From positions 124,001-188,000 of the forward strand of contig NZ_FNGE01000004.1 in the NCBI RefSeq assembly GCF_900102885.1: a DNA stretch of 64,000 nt. The letters are read 5' to 3'. This document shows, one piece after another, positions 37,590-47,079 of the stretch. Below the pieces are notes generated by a model that worked only from the letters and a program-made list of their open reading frames with translations, did not search any database and had not been told where the DNA came from. Source of the DNA: Paracoccus chinensis (GTDB lineage: Bacteria > Pseudomonadota > Alphaproteobacteria > Rhodobacterales > Rhodobacteraceae). Position numbers and translations under genes: made by a program. Position 1 is the stretch's first letter. Each line of letters starts with the position of its first letter.

Positions 37590-38351
37590 TCAGGCCCGCT
37601 GGTATTGCGAGGCCGCGATCAGGTGGCGGGTATAGGCGTTCTGTGCCCGACCCGCCCGCAGGTCCGCGACCTCCAGCCGGTCCACGATCTCGCCTGCCTG
37701 CATCACTGCCAGCCGCTGGCAGAGGTGCCCGATCACGGCGAGGTCGTGGCTGACCATCAGGTAGGTCAGCCCGCGATCCGCGCGCAGGTCGGTCAGCAGG
37801 TTCAGGATCTCGGCCTGCACCGACACGTCCAGCGCCGAGGTCGGCTCGTCCAGCAGCAGAAGCTCGGGTTCCCCGGCGAGCGCCCGGGCAATGGCGACGC
37901 GCTGGCGCTGGCCACCCGACAGCTGGTGGGGATAGCGGAAGCGGAAGCCGCGCCCCAGCCCCACGTCGTCCAGCAGGCGCACGATCCGGCGGTCGATGTC
38001 GTCCATGCCCTGCAGGGTCAGCGTCTCGGCCAGCACCCGGTCCACCGTGTGGCGGGGGTGCAGGCTGGCATAGGGATCCTGGAAGACCATCTGCACGCGG
38101 CGGTGGAAGGCGGGGCTGCGGCGGGCGCCCGACAGGGTCTCGCCCGCGACGGCGACCCGGCCCGACCAGTCGGGGGCAAGGCCCGCGATGGCGCGCAGGA
38201 CCGTGGACTTGCCGGACCCGGATTCGCCCACCAGCCCGAAGCTTTCGCCCCGTTGCACCCCAAGGTCCACGCCGCGCACGGCGTCCACCCGGTCGGGCGG
38301 ATGGCCGAACCAGACGCGCAGGTCCGCAACTGACAGGATAGGCGCGCTCAT
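37590..38351 (-). CDS. ABC transporter ATPase, peptide/nickel type (DppF-like)
   Basis: The 253-residue ATPase has Walker A GESGSGKST, signature LSGGQRQRVAIARAL, Walker B LLLLDEPTSALD and the switch His in MVSHDL. It is shorter than typical DppF (about 330) because the C-terminal oligopeptide-transporter extension is reduced. Its start at 38351 overlaps the upstream ATPase gene (ATGA), and it is the last gene of a five-gene operon on the minus strand. Confidence 0.9.
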   Translation of the reverse strand: MSAPILSVADLRVWFGHPPDRVDAVRGVDLGVQRGESFGLVGESGSGKSTVLRAIAGLAPDWSGRVAVAGETLSGARRSPAFHRRVQMVFQDPYASLHPRHTVDRVLAETLTLQGMDDIDRRIVRLLDDVGLGRGFRFRYPHQLSGGQRQRVAIARALAGEPELLLLDEPTSALDVSVQAEILNLLTDLRADRGLTYLMVSHDLAVIGHLCQRLAVMQAGEIVDRLEVADLRAGRAQNAYTRHLIAASQYQRA

Positions 38352-39232
38352 CGCAGGCCCCCGGGCAGGGCCTCGGTCATCGAGGCATCGACCAGCGGCC
38401 CCTCGCGCCATTCCTCGGCCCGTTCCAGCACGGGCAGGCGCTCCACCGGCGCGTCCAGCCGCGGCAGGCTGTTCAGCAGCCCCTGCGTGTAGGGATGGCG
38501 CGCCGCGTGCAGGTCGCGGGCGGCCAGCGTTTCCACGATGCGCCCCGCATACATGATCAGCACCCGGTCGCAGAACTGCGCAACAAGGTTCAGGTCGTGG
38601 CTGATGAAGATCAGCCCCATGCCCCGGTCGCGGACAAGGTCGTCCATGATCCGCAGCACCTCGGCCCGCACGGACACGTCCAGCGCCGAGGTCGGCTCGT
38701 CCGCGATCAGGATCTCGGGGCCGGCGGCCAGCATCATGGCGATCATGATGCGCTGGCCCATCCCGCCCGACACCTCGTGCGGATAGGACTGGTAGACCCG
38801 CTCGGGGTCGCGGATGCGGACGGCTTCCAGCATCTCCAGCGCCTTCAGGCGCGCAGCCGCGCGGCCCGCGCCGCTGTGCAGGCGGTAGGCCTCGACGATC
38901 TGATCGCCAACGCGCATCACGGGATTCAGGCTGAACTTGGGGTCCTGCATGACCATGGCGATGCGGCGGCCCCGGATCTTGCGGCGCTCGCGTTCGGGCA
39001 GGTTCAGGATGTCCTGCCCGCCCAAGGTCAGCGCCTGCGCCGTCACTCGCCCCGGTGGGCGGACAAGGCCCAGGATCGCGCGGCCGGTCATCGACTTGCC
39101 CGAGCCGCTTTCGCCCACCACGCCCAGCCTTTCGCGGCCAAGGTCGAAGGAGACGCCGCGCACGGCCTCGAACACCCCCTGCCGGCTCGGGAAGGTGACC
39201 CGCAGGTCGCGAACGGACAGAAGCGCGCTCAT
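38348..39232 (-). CDS. ABC transporter ATPase, peptide/nickel type (DppD-like)
   Basis: The 294-residue ATPase carries GESGSGKSM (Walker A), VSGGMGQRIMIAMML (signature with the GMGQR variant of DppD/OppD), LIADEPTSALD (Walker B) and ISHDLNLVAQFCDRV. The C-terminal HPYTQGLLNSLPRLD is the oligopeptide-transporter ATPase tail. With the neighbouring DppF-like protein it forms the heterodimeric motor. The start at 39232 overlaps the permease gene. Confidence 0.9.
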   Translation of the reverse strand: MSALLSVRDLRVTFPSRQGVFEAVRGVSFDLGRERLGVVGESGSGKSMTGRAILGLVRPPGRVTAQALTLGGQDILNLPERERRKIRGRRIAMVMQDPKFSLNPVMRVGDQIVEAYRLHSGAGRAAARLKALEMLEAVRIRDPERVYQSYPHEVSGGMGQRIMIAMMLAAGPEILIADEPTSALDVSVRAEVLRIMDDLVRDRGMGLIFISHDLNLVAQFCDRVLIMYAGRIVETLAARDLHAARHPYTQGLLNSLPRLDAPVERLPVLERAEEWREGPLVDASMTEALPGGLR

Positions 39233-40137
39233 TCCCCGGCCCCTTTGGGGTCCAGCACGTCGCGCAAGCCGTCGCCCAGGAAATTGAAGGCGAGGCTGAC
39301 GAGGAAGATGGCGATCCCCGGCATGGCCGCGACCCACCAGTGGTCGAGGATATAGGTCCGCCCGTCCGAGATCATGGCCCCCCATTCCGGCGCGGGCGGC
39401 TGCGCACCAAGGCCGAGGAAGCCCAGACCCGCCGCCGACAGGATGATCCCCGCCATGTCCAGCGCGACGCGAACGATCAGCGAGGACAGGCACAAGGGCC
39501 AGATGTGCAGGATCAGCAGCCGCGGCGCCGAAGCGCCCTGCATCCGGGCCGCGGCGATGAAGTCGGCGTTGCGGATGGTCAGCGTCTCGGCCCGCGCAAG
39601 CCGCGCGTAGGGTGGCCAGCCGGTCAGGGCCAGCGCAAGGACGGCGTTGGTGACGCTGGGGCCAAGCGCGGCCACGAAGGCCAGCGCGAGGATCAGCTTG
39701 GGAAAGGCCAGGAAGATGTCGGTGATCCGCATAAGGACCTGATCCACCCAGCCGCCCGCGAAACCCGCGACCGTTCCGATCAGCAGCCCGATCAGGGGCG
39801 AGATCAGCGCGACCGTGCCGACGATGAACAGCGTGATCCGCGAGCCCCAGATCAGCCGCGACAGGATGTCCCGGCCCAGCGCGTCGGTCCCCAGCCAATG
39901 TTCCGCCGAGGGCGGCTGTAGCCGGTCGGCCAGGTCCTGCGCAAAGGGGCTTTGCGGCGCGATCCAAGGGGCGAAGATCGCGGTTCCCACCAGCAGGACC
40001 AAGATCACCAAGCCCAGCAGGGCCAGGTGGTTGGACCGGAATACCAGCCACCCCTGATAGAAGGCCCCCAGCCGCGCCTGCCGCCGGGTCTGGGGCGCAT
40101 CCGTCAGAAGCCAGTCGCGCAGGGAAACGTCGCTCAT
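39229..40137 (-). CDS. ABC transporter permease, peptide/nickel type (DppC-like)
   Basis: The 302-residue protein has six hydrophobic helices, an N-terminal cytosolic arm and LGTDALGRDILSRLIWGSR, the hallmark of DppC/OppC. The EAA loop is ALGPSVTNAVLA...EAxxGA-like at ADFIAAARMQGASAPRLL. It pairs with the DppB-like permease encoded next to it; the start at 40137 overlaps that gene's stop. Confidence 0.9.
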   Translation of the reverse strand: MSDVSLRDWLLTDAPQTRRQARLGAFYQGWLVFRSNHLALLGLVILVLLVGTAIFAPWIAPQSPFAQDLADRLQPPSAEHWLGTDALGRDILSRLIWGSRITLFIVGTVALISPLIGLLIGTVAGFAGGWVDQVLMRITDIFLAFPKLILALAFVAALGPSVTNAVLALALTGWPPYARLARAETLTIRNADFIAAARMQGASAPRLLILHIWPLCLSSLIVRVALDMAGIILSAAGLGFLGLGAQPPAPEWGAMISDGRTYILDHWWVAAMPGIAIFLVSLAFNFLGDGLRDVLDPKGAGE

Positions 40138-41201
40138 TTCGACCTCGGGTCGAGGACGCGGTACAGGATGTCGGACAGAAGGTTCAGCACCACGAAGCAG
40201 GTGCCGACCACGACCGTGCCGCCCAGCACCGCGTTCATGTCGCCCGCCAGCAGCGCCTTGGTGATGTAGCTGCCGATGCCGGGCCAGCTGAAGATGATCT
40301 CGGTCAGGACGGAGCCTTCCAGAAGCGAGCCGAAGCTCAGCGCGATAACGGTGGTCAGCGGGATGGCGATGTTGCGGAAGGCATGGCCCCAGACGACGCG
40401 CCATTCCGGCAGGCCCTTGACCCGTGCCGTGGTGATGTATTCCGCCGACAGCTGCTCCAGCATGAAGCTGCGCGTCATGCGGCTGATATAGGCGAGGCTG
40501 AAGTAGCCCAAGAGGCTCGCGGGCAGGATGATGTGGCTGAAGGCGTCGCGGAAGGCGGGCCAGTCGCCCGCAAGCGCCGTGTCCAGCAGCATCAGGCCGG
40601 TGCGGGTGTCCACCATGCCGTCGAACAGGATGCCCTGCCGCCCCGGCCCGCCGACCCATCCGAGGATGCCGTAGAAGACCAGAAGGCCCATCAGCCCCAG
40701 CCAGAAGATCGGCACCGAATAGCCGACCAGCGCCACGACGCGCGCGACCTGATCGATCCAGCGCCCCCGGTTGGCGGCCGCGACCACCCCCAGCGGCACG
40801 CCGATCACGACGCCGATCAGCGTGCCGAGGCTTGCCAGTTCCAGCGTGGCGGGAAAGACGCGGCGCAGGTCCTCGGCCACGGGATGCCCGGTCGAGATCG
40901 AGCGGCCGAAGTCGCCCCGCAGCACGTCCCCGATATAGGTCAGGAACTGGACGATCAGCGGCTGGTCGAGGCCCATGGCCTGGCGCGCCGCCTCGTACTG
41001 GGCCTGGGTCGCGCGTTCGCCCACGACCTTCAGCACCGGGTCGATCGGCATGACCCGCCCGATGATGAAGGTCACCAGCAGCAGCCCCAGCATCGTCAGG
41101 ACCAGCGACAGAAGCACGCCGCCCGCCCCGCGCAGCCGCCGCCAGGCGGGGCTGCGGGGACGGGGCTGCGGCCCCGGCACTTGGGCGGTGTTCAGGCTCA
41201 C
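40134..41201 (-). CDS. ABC transporter permease, peptide/nickel type (DppB-like)
   Basis: The protein of about 355 residues starts with GTG at 41201 (VSLNTAQVPG), five bases after the binding-protein stop; the longer frame to 41360 runs through that gene. The first helix GGVLLSLVLTMLGLLLVTFIIG, the MGLDQPLIVQFLTYIGDVLRGDFG segment and the EAA loop SAEYITTARVKGLPEWRVVW are typical of DppB. An Arg/Pro-rich arm of about 25 residues precedes the first helix. Confidence 0.9.
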   Translation of the reverse strand: MSLNTAQVPGPQPRPRSPAWRRLRGAGGVLLSLVLTMLGLLLVTFIIGRVMPIDPVLKVVGERATQAQYEAARQAMGLDQPLIVQFLTYIGDVLRGDFGRSISTGHPVAEDLRRVFPATLELASLGTLIGVVIGVPLGVVAAANRGRWIDQVARVVALVGYSVPIFWLGLMGLLVFYGILGWVGGPGRQGILFDGMVDTRTGLMLLDTALAGDWPAFRDAFSHIILPASLLGYFSLAYISRMTRSFMLEQLSAEYITTARVKGLPEWRVVWGHAFRNIAIPLTTVIALSFGSLLEGSVLTEIIFSWPGIGSYITKALLAGDMNAVLGGTVVVGTCFVVLNLLSDILYRVLDPRSK

Positions 41202-41205
41202 CGGA

Positions 41206-42804
41206 TCACTCGCCCTTGGTGACCTGCTTGTAGGGCGCGCTGATGACCGAGCCGCCGGTGGACCAGTTCTGCACGTTGGCCTGCATCCCGTCCCGCGCGA
41301 CGCGCTGGAACAGCGGGATGATCGGCGCTTCGGCCTGATAGCGTTTCTGCAGGTCCACATACATCTGGCGGCGCTTCTCGGTGTCCTGTTCCACGACCGC
41401 GGCCTCGACGGTGGCGTTCATATCGGCGGGCACCGCGTAAGCGTTGCGCCAGGCCAGGATGCCGGTCAGCCCCGCGTCATCCGCGTTGTTCGGGTTATAG
41501 GCAAAGGTCCCCGCGTTGGTCTGCGGGTCGGCATAATCGGGGCCCCATTCGCCCAGGAAGATCGGAACCTGCCGCGCACGGTAGGCGTCCAGCACCTGCG
41601 CGCCCGTCATCTGCTCGATCTCCAGCGTCAGGCCGACCTGGGCCATCGCGTTCTGCAGCGACTGCGCCACGTCCAGGTATTCGCGGATGTCGCGCACCTT
41701 GGTCGTGACGGTGCCGCCGTTGATGCCGGCGTCGGTCAGGATCTGGCGGGCCTTCTCGATGTCATAGGTCCAGGGGTTCTCTTCCAGCGCGCCAAGGTAG
41801 CCCTCGGGCAGGAAGGCCTGGTGCGTCTTCCACTGGCCCTTCAGGAAAGAGGCTTCCATCCCGGCGTAATCGACCAGGTATTTCATGGCCTCGATCACGG
41901 GAGGCTGGGACAGCAGCGGGTCCTTCTGGTTCAGGCCCATGTAGAGGATGCGGCCCTTCAGTTCCTCGCTGAACTTGATCTCCGGGTTGCCCGCCAGGGC
42001 GTCCACGTCGGTGGGCGTCAGGTTGCGCGCCACGTCGATGTCGCCAGCCTCGAGCTGAAGGCGCTGGGCGCTGGACTCCTGCACGTTGCGCACGATCACC
42101 CGCTTCATCGCGGGCGCGCCGCCCCAGTAGGTCTCGTTGGCGACAAGCTGGACGACCTCGTTCGGGCGCCACGCGGCCAGGCTGTAGGGGCCCGAGCCCG
42201 CGCCGTTGGTGGACAGCCAGGTGTTGCCCAGGTCGTCGCCCTGCGCGTTGGCCATCGCCGTTTCCTTGTCGATCACGGCGGCATTGCTGGCAGCAAGGCA
42301 GTTCAGCACGAAGGACTGCGCATAGGGCTTGTCCAGCCGGATGGTCAGCGTACGCCCCTCGGCCGTGATCATCTGGTCCACGTTCTCGGGCGTGAAGCCG
42401 AACTGGGTCAAAATGAAGGCCGGTGCCTTGTTCAGCTTGACCACGCGCTGCAGCGACCAGGCGGCGTCCTCGGCGCGCACCGGGTTGCCCGACTGGAAGG
42501 TCACGCCCTCGCGCATGGTCAGCGTCAGGGTCAGCCCGTCCTCGCTCATCTGCCAGCTTTCGGCGAGGCTGGGCTGGTAGCCCTTGGACAGGTCCAGCGC
42601 GTCGAAATCGACCAGCCGGTCATAAAGGTTCTGGGTAACGTCGTTGCCCGAGAACTCGAAGCTCTGCGCGGGGTCGAGGCTGATGATGTCGTCGATCTGG
42701 GCAGCAACCACCAGCGTGTCGGCGGGGGTTTCGGCGTAAGCCGCCGGGGCAAGCGCAAGCGCCGAGGCCAGCAGCAGCGCGCGGGCGGAGAACGAAAGCG
42801 TCAT
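41206..42804 (-). CDS. ABC transporter substrate-binding protein, family 5
   Basis: The 532-residue periplasmic protein has a signal peptide (SARALLLASALALAPAAYAE) and solute-binding family 5 features: DDIISLDPAQSFEFSGNDV, the FQSGNPVRAEDAAWSLQRV region and a C-terminal RYQAEAPIIPLFQ. It should bind a peptide, opine or similar solute and deliver it to the DppBC-like pair. The start at 42804 gives the signal peptide; the longer frame is an upstream extension through the phosphatase gene. It leads the five-gene operon, diverging from the histidine phosphatase. Confidence 0.92.
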   Translation of the reverse strand: MTLSFSARALLLASALALAPAAYAETPADTLVVAAQIDDIISLDPAQSFEFSGNDVTQNLYDRLVDFDALDLSKGYQPSLAESWQMSEDGLTLTLTMREGVTFQSGNPVRAEDAAWSLQRVVKLNKAPAFILTQFGFTPENVDQMITAEGRTLTIRLDKPYAQSFVLNCLAASNAAVIDKETAMANAQGDDLGNTWLSTNGAGSGPYSLAAWRPNEVVQLVANETYWGGAPAMKRVIVRNVQESSAQRLQLEAGDIDVARNLTPTDVDALAGNPEIKFSEELKGRILYMGLNQKDPLLSQPPVIEAMKYLVDYAGMEASFLKGQWKTHQAFLPEGYLGALEENPWTYDIEKARQILTDAGINGGTVTTKVRDIREYLDVAQSLQNAMAQVGLTLEIEQMTGAQVLDAYRARQVPIFLGEWGPDYADPQTNAGTFAYNPNNADDAGLTGILAWRNAYAVPADMNATVEAAVVEQDTEKRRQMYVDLQKRYQAEAPIIPLFQRVARDGMQANVQNWSTGGSVISAPYKQVTKGE

Positions 42805-42993
42805 GGTCCTGATCCTGTCGGTTCTGGCGCCGCTCCTCGTCCTTGGGCCGCGGGCAAGCGCATGGGATTGCTGGCCGGTTCGTCCGGCTCTGCGCCGTTG
42901 GTGCGCCATCCTGCCCCGCGACGCAAGCATCACGATGGCGCAACCCGAAGGCACCCGCCCGTGTTGTCCGTCAGACGGATGCGGGGGACGACA

Positions 42994-43761
42994 ATGACGC
43001 CAAGATGGCCCGAGCGACTGTGGATCGTGCGGCATGGCGAAAGCGCGGGCAACGTGGCGCGCGACTTCGCCTATCAGCAGGGCCTGCCCCGGATCGACCT
43101 GACGGGCCGGGACGTGGACGTGCCGCTTTCCCCCCTGGGCGAACAGCAGGCCCGTGCATTGGGCCACTGGTTCTCGCAGGGGAAGGAGGAAGGGCGGCCG
43201 AACGTCGTCCTCGCCTCGCCCTATCTCCGGGCGATGGAAACGGCGCGCCTGTTCCGCGAGGCCGGGGGCTGCCCGGAGGGCACCCGCATCCACCTGGACG
43301 AGCGGCTGCGGGAAAAGGAATTCGGCATCCTCGACGGCCTGACCGGCCTCGGCATCCGCGCGGAACACCCTCAGCAGGCCGAGCTGCGCGCCAGCCTGGG
43401 CAAGTTCTACCACCGTCCGCCGGGGGGCGAGAGCTGGTGCGACGTGATCTTCCGCCTGCGCGCGCTGATGGACACGGTCGGGCTGCATCACGGCGGCTGC
43501 CGGGTGATGATCGTGGCCCATCAGGTCGTCGTCCTCTGCCTGCGCTACGTCATCGAGGGGCTGACGGAACAGGAGATCCTCGCCATCGACCGCGCAGGGG
43601 ACGTGGCCAACTGTTCCATCACCGAATACCGTTGGGAAGCCGGCGAGGAAGGCACCGACGGCGGCATGGCGCTGGTCCGCTACAACGTGACCGCGCCGAT
43701 GGAGGCCGAGCATACCCCCGTCACGCGCGAGCCCGACGCCATCGTAGGGAACCGGGGATGA
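42994..43761 (+). CDS. Histidine phosphatase superfamily protein (phosphoglycerate mutase-like)
   Basis: The 255-residue protein has the phosphohistidine motif IVRHGESAGN, the second Arg in SPYLRAMETARLF, an acidic REKEFG and the second catalytic His in VAHQVVV. It belongs to the broad-specificity phosphatase group rather than a true mutase. Its stop overlaps the start of the NAD(P)HX dehydratase gene (ATGA), suggesting a joint transcript. Substrate unknown. The ATG at 42994 begins exactly at the family N-terminus. Confidence 0.85.
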   Translation: MTPRWPERLWIVRHGESAGNVARDFAYQQGLPRIDLTGRDVDVPLSPLGEQQARALGHWFSQGKEEGRPNVVLASPYLRAMETARLFREAGGCPEGTRIHLDERLREKEFGILDGLTGLGIRAEHPQQAELRASLGKFYHRPPGGESWCDVIFRLRALMDTVGLHHGGCRVMIVAHQVVVLCLRYVIEGLTEQEILAIDRAGDVANCSITEYRWEAGEEGTDGGMALVRYNVTAPMEAEHTPVTREPDAIVGNRG

Positions 43762-44633
43762 CCGAGGCACAGGTTCTCGACGCGGCCTGGCTGCGCCGGC
43801 ATCCCCTGCCGGTCCACCCCGAGGACACCGACAAGAACAGCCGCGGCCGGCTGATGCTGGTGGGCGGCTCGCTTCTGGTGCCGGGGGGGCTGACGCTGAC
43901 CGCGACCGCGGCCTTCCGGGCAGGGGCGGGAAAGGTGCAGATCGCCCTGCCCGAGCCCCTGGCAATCCCCACCGGCATGGCCATGCCCGAATCCGGCATC
44001 TTCGCCCTGCCCACCGGCCCGGACGGAGAGATCGCCGACTGCAGCCCCATCATGGACAAGCTCGCCCCCTGCGACTGCCTGGCGCTGGGCCCCGCCGTGG
44101 GCACGACCGAGGCCGGGGGCGTGATCCTCGACAGGCTGCTGCCCCATGCGGGCGGCGCGCCCGTCATCATCGATGCGGCTGCCGTCTGCGCCGGGATCGA
44201 CCGGCAGGACGCCATCGCCGCCCTGCCCGGCGGCGCGATCCTGACCCCGCATGTGGGCGAGATGGCATTGCTGACCGGCATTCCCGCCGAGGAGATCGAG
44301 GCCGACCGCGACAAGGTCGCGCTGGAGCAGGCCGAACGACTGCGGGCGGTGGTGCTCATCAAGGGCGCGACCACCGTGATCGCCAGCCCCGACGGCGAGC
44401 TGATCGTCTATGGCGGCGGCGGCGTGGGGCTGGCGACGGGCGGATCGGGCGACGTGCTGACCGGGATCATCGCGGGCCTCTGCGCGCGGGGGATGCCAGC
44501 CTGGGAGGCGACCTGCTGGGGCGTCTGGCTGCATGGCGAGGCGGGACGGCGGCTGGCCGAGCGGCTGGGGATGATGGGCTTCCTTGCCCGCGAACTGCCC
44601 GGCGAGGTGCCGAGCCTGATGCGCGGGATCTAG
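43758..44633 (+). CDS. nnrD: ADP-dependent NAD(P)H-hydrate dehydratase
   Basis: The 291-residue protein is of the YjeF C-terminal/ribokinase-like family: HPEDTDKNSRGRLMLVGGS at the start, ILTPHVGEMALLTG, VLIKGATTVI and the nucleotide site GLATGGSGDVLTG. It repairs hydrated NAD(P)H using ADP. The epimerase domain often fused to it is absent, so an epimerase must be encoded elsewhere. It overlaps the phosphatase gene upstream. Confidence 0.88.
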   Translation: MTEAQVLDAAWLRRHPLPVHPEDTDKNSRGRLMLVGGSLLVPGGLTLTATAAFRAGAGKVQIALPEPLAIPTGMAMPESGIFALPTGPDGEIADCSPIMDKLAPCDCLALGPAVGTTEAGGVILDRLLPHAGGAPVIIDAAAVCAGIDRQDAIAALPGGAILTPHVGEMALLTGIPAEEIEADRDKVALEQAERLRAVVLIKGATTVIASPDGELIVYGGGGVGLATGGSGDVLTGIIAGLCARGMPAWEATCWGVWLHGEAGRRLAERLGMMGFLARELPGEVPSLMRGI

Positions 44634-44769
44634 ACGCGGGGCCGCGAGGCCTAGCTGAAAAAGCCGCTTCCCTGCCCTTGCAGCCGGGGCGCGGGCGGGG
44701 GATGTGTCCTCGCATCGGCCAGCACCGGGCGTTTCCCTTGGCTGGCGGCACAAGCGAAAGGATCCTCGG

Positions 44770-46290
44770 ATGTCAGGCTTCACCCCTCACGGCAAGCACC
44801 TGGTCGGCGGCGAATGGGTCGCGGGCGAGGCGACGTTCCAGTCGAGCCCCGCGCATGGCCCGGCACATGACTTCGCGGTGGGCACCCCCGATCTGGTCGC
44901 CCGCGCCTGCGCCGCCGCCGCCGGGGCCTTCGACGCCTATGCGGCGACCACGCGCGAGGAACGCGCCCGCTTCCTCGAAGCCATCGCCGACGAGATCGAC
45001 GCCCGCGCCGAGGCCATCACTGAAATCGGCACCCAGGAATCCGGCCTGCCCGAAGGCCGCCTGCAGGGCGAGCGTGGCCGCACCACCGGCCAGCTGCGGC
45101 TGTTTGCCGAACATATCCGCAAGGGCGACTACCTCGACCGGCGCCTCGACGCGGCCCTGCCCGACCGCGCCCCGGCCCCGCGCCCGGAACTGCGGATGAT
45201 CCAGATGCCCATCGGCCCGGTCGCGGTCTTCGGCGCCTCGAACTTCCCGCTGGCCTTCTCTACGGCGGGCGGCGACACGGCCGCCGCGCTGGCGGCGGGC
45301 TGCCCGGTCGTGGTCAAGGGCCATTCCGCCCATCCCGGCACCGGCGAGATCGTGGCCGAGGCGATCCTTGCCGCCATCGAGAAGACCGGGATGCCCAAGG
45401 GTGTCTTCTCGCTGATCCAGGGCGGCAACCGGAAGGTGGGCGAGGCGCTGGTGACCGACCCGCGCATCAAGGCCGTGGGCTTCACCGGCTCGCTGCAGGG
45501 GGGCCGGGCTCTGTTCGACCTCTGCGCCCAGCGCCCCGAGCCGATCCCCTTCTTCGGGGAACTGGGCTCGGTGAACCCGATGTTCGTCCTGCCCCAGGCG
45601 GCCGCCGCGCGGGGCGAGGAGATCGGCAAGGGCTGGGCCGGGTCGCTGACCATGGGCGCGGGCCAGTTCTGCACCAACCCCGGCATCGCCGTGGTGATGG
45701 ACGGCCCCGAGGCCGACCGGATCATCGCCGCCGCCCGCGCCGCGCTGGAACAGGTCGCGCCCCAGACCATGCTGACCGACGGCATCGCTCAGGCCTATCG
45801 CCAAGGCGTGGACCGCATGGCCAAGTCCAACGCGGTGAAGCCGGTGCTGACCACCGACAGCGCCGAGCGGAACGCCTCGCCCAACCTTTACGAGACCACC
45901 GCCGACGCCTTCCTGGGCGAGGACGACCTGGCCGAGGAGGTCTTCGGGCCGCTGGGACTGGTCGTCCGCGCAAGCTCGCCCGAGGACATGGAGCGGATCG
46001 CCCGCGGCTTCCCCGGCCAGCTGACCGCGACGCTGCATACCGATCCCGAAGACGCCGATCTCGCCCGCCGCCTGCTGCCGATCCTGGCGCAGAAGGCCGG
46101 CCGCGTGCTGGCCAACGGCTTCCCGACGGGGGTCGAGGTCGCCGATGCGATGGTCCACGGGGGACCCTACCCGGCCTCGACCAACTTCGGCGCGACCTCG
46201 GTCGGCACACTGTCCATCCGCCGCTTCCTGCGGCCGGTGTCCTTCCAGAACCTGCCCCCCTACCTGCTGTCGGGCGACCTGGCGGGCTGA
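44770..46290 (+). CDS. Alpha-ketoglutarate semialdehyde-type aldehyde dehydrogenase (NADP)
   Basis: The 506-residue enzyme shows the ketoglutarate-semialdehyde dehydrogenase pattern: GASNFPLAFSTAGGDTAAAL, KGHSAHPGT, the catalytic Glu in FFGELGSVNPMFVLP and the catalytic Cys in GAGQFCTNPG. It should oxidise 2,5-dioxopentanoate to 2-oxoglutarate, the last step of hydroxyproline or pentose/uronate breakdown in proteobacteria, though no such pathway genes adjoin it. AAGGATC precedes the ATG at 44770. It ends at a strong terminator. Confidence 0.85.
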   Translation: MSGFTPHGKHLVGGEWVAGEATFQSSPAHGPAHDFAVGTPDLVARACAAAAGAFDAYAATTREERARFLEAIADEIDARAEAITEIGTQESGLPEGRLQGERGRTTGQLRLFAEHIRKGDYLDRRLDAALPDRAPAPRPELRMIQMPIGPVAVFGASNFPLAFSTAGGDTAAALAAGCPVVVKGHSAHPGTGEIVAEAILAAIEKTGMPKGVFSLIQGGNRKVGEALVTDPRIKAVGFTGSLQGGRALFDLCAQRPEPIPFFGELGSVNPMFVLPQAAAARGEEIGKGWAGSLTMGAGQFCTNPGIAVVMDGPEADRIIAAARAALEQVAPQTMLTDGIAQAYRQGVDRMAKSNAVKPVLTTDSAERNASPNLYETTADAFLGEDDLAEEVFGPLGLVVRASSPEDMERIARGFPGQLTATLHTDPEDADLARRLLPILAQKAGRVLANGFPTGVEVADAMVHGGPYPASTNFGATSVGTLSIRRFLRPVSFQNLPPYLLSGDLAG

Positions 46291-46295
46291 AACGA

Positions 46296-46325
46296 AAAAG
46301 GGCCGCCCTCGGGGCGGCCCTTGCC
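46296..46325. terminator. Bidirectional terminator between converging genes
   Basis: GGGCCGCCC and GGGCGGCCC form a 9-bp stem with a three-base loop, with AAAAA on the left and TTGCCTTT on the right. It serves the plus-strand dehydrogenase and, in reverse with TTTTT, the minus-strand peptidoglycan-binding gene. Confidence 0.8.
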
Positions 46326-46335
46326 TTTCGGCGAT

Positions 46336-47079
46336 TCAGCGCGAGGTCAGGCGCTCGAACTGGTTGGCGGTCAGATAGCCCGTCGCGTTCAGGTCATTGG
46401 CCCGCTGCCAGGCCGCGATCGCGTTGCGGGTCCCGCGCCCGAAGACGCCGTCCACGCCGCGCGTGTCGAAGCCGCGCCGCGTCAGCCCGGCCTGCACGGC
46501 CGCGCGCTGCTGGCGGCTGAGGTTCAGCACCCCCTCGGCCCGCGCAGGGGCCCCGTCCGCAGCCGCGCCCGTGTTCGACGCCGAGCCGCTTGCGGCAGGC
46601 GCGCGCCCTTGCAGGATCTCGGTCGCCTGTGCCGAGGTCAGGGTGCCGGTCTGGGGATAGTTGCGGTCGCGCTGCCACAGCGAGATGGCGCGGCGCGTGC
46701 CGGGGCCGAAGCTGCCATCCAGTCCGTTGGTGTTGTAGCCGAGCGCGTTCAGGCGGCGCTGGATGGCGACACGCTGGTCGGCCGACAGCGAGGCACTGCC
46801 CGCACTCGACTGGCTGCCGGTGGTTGCCACGGTCCCGCCCAGCCGCCGCACGCGCTCTCGCGCCTGTTCGGCATAGGCGCCGTTGGGAAACTGGCGCAGG
46901 TAGGACTGGTAGGCCGACAGCGAGTTCGTCTGCTGCGCCTGCGCGAAGGCGGCGCGGTCCTGTTCCTGCTGCAGATACTGCCGGGCGATGCCGCCCACGA
47001 TCTCGCCCACGTCCTGCGCCTGCACGGGCGCGGCAAGAAGAACGGCCGCCAGCGCCGTGGAAATCATCGTCCTGACCAT
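46336..47079 (-). CDS. Secreted protein with two peptidoglycan-binding domains
   Basis: The 247-residue protein has a signal peptide (MISTALAAVLLAAPVQAQ), a helical Gln-rich stretch with a TPR-like SAYQSYLRQFPNGAYAEQAR, and two PG_binding_1 domains: about 104-155 (IQRRLNALGYNTNGLDGSFG) and about 192-245 (AGLTRRGFDTRGVDGVFG). It should bind murein in the periplasm; no catalytic domain is visible. GAAGGGA precedes the ATG at 47079. The linker between the domains is Ala/Ser/Gly-rich. Single gene, diverging from the binding-protein genes. Confidence 0.85.
   Translation of the reverse strand: MVRTMISTALAAVLLAAPVQAQDVGEIVGGIARQYLQQEQDRAAFAQAQQTNSLSAYQSYLRQFPNGAYAEQARERVRRLGGTVATTGSQSSAGSASLSADQRVAIQRRLNALGYNTNGLDGSFGPGTRRAISLWQRDRNYPQTGTLTSAQATEILQGRAPAASGSASNTGAAADGAPARAEGVLNLSRQQRAAVQAGLTRRGFDTRGVDGVFGRGTRNAIAAWQRANDLNATGYLTANQFERLTSR

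Noticed and set aside
40975-42993. A long plus-strand extension ahead of the histidine phosphatase
   Set aside because: The phosphatase N-terminus begins at the ATG at 42994. The upstream part is antisense to the ABC binding protein and a permease and looks unlike protein.
42803-42997. A short plus-strand frame starting with a hydrophobic stretch
   Set aside because: It sits in the divergent promoter gap, has no ribosome site and ends in Arg/Cys-rich sequence; probably chance.
42805-43965. A long N-terminal extension of the ABC binding protein on the minus strand
   Set aside because: The signal peptide begins at 42804; the extension is antisense to the phosphatase gene.
46397-47036. Arg-rich reading frames opposite the peptidoglycan-binding gene
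   Set aside because: Shadow frames of a GC-rich gene, without start sites or domains.
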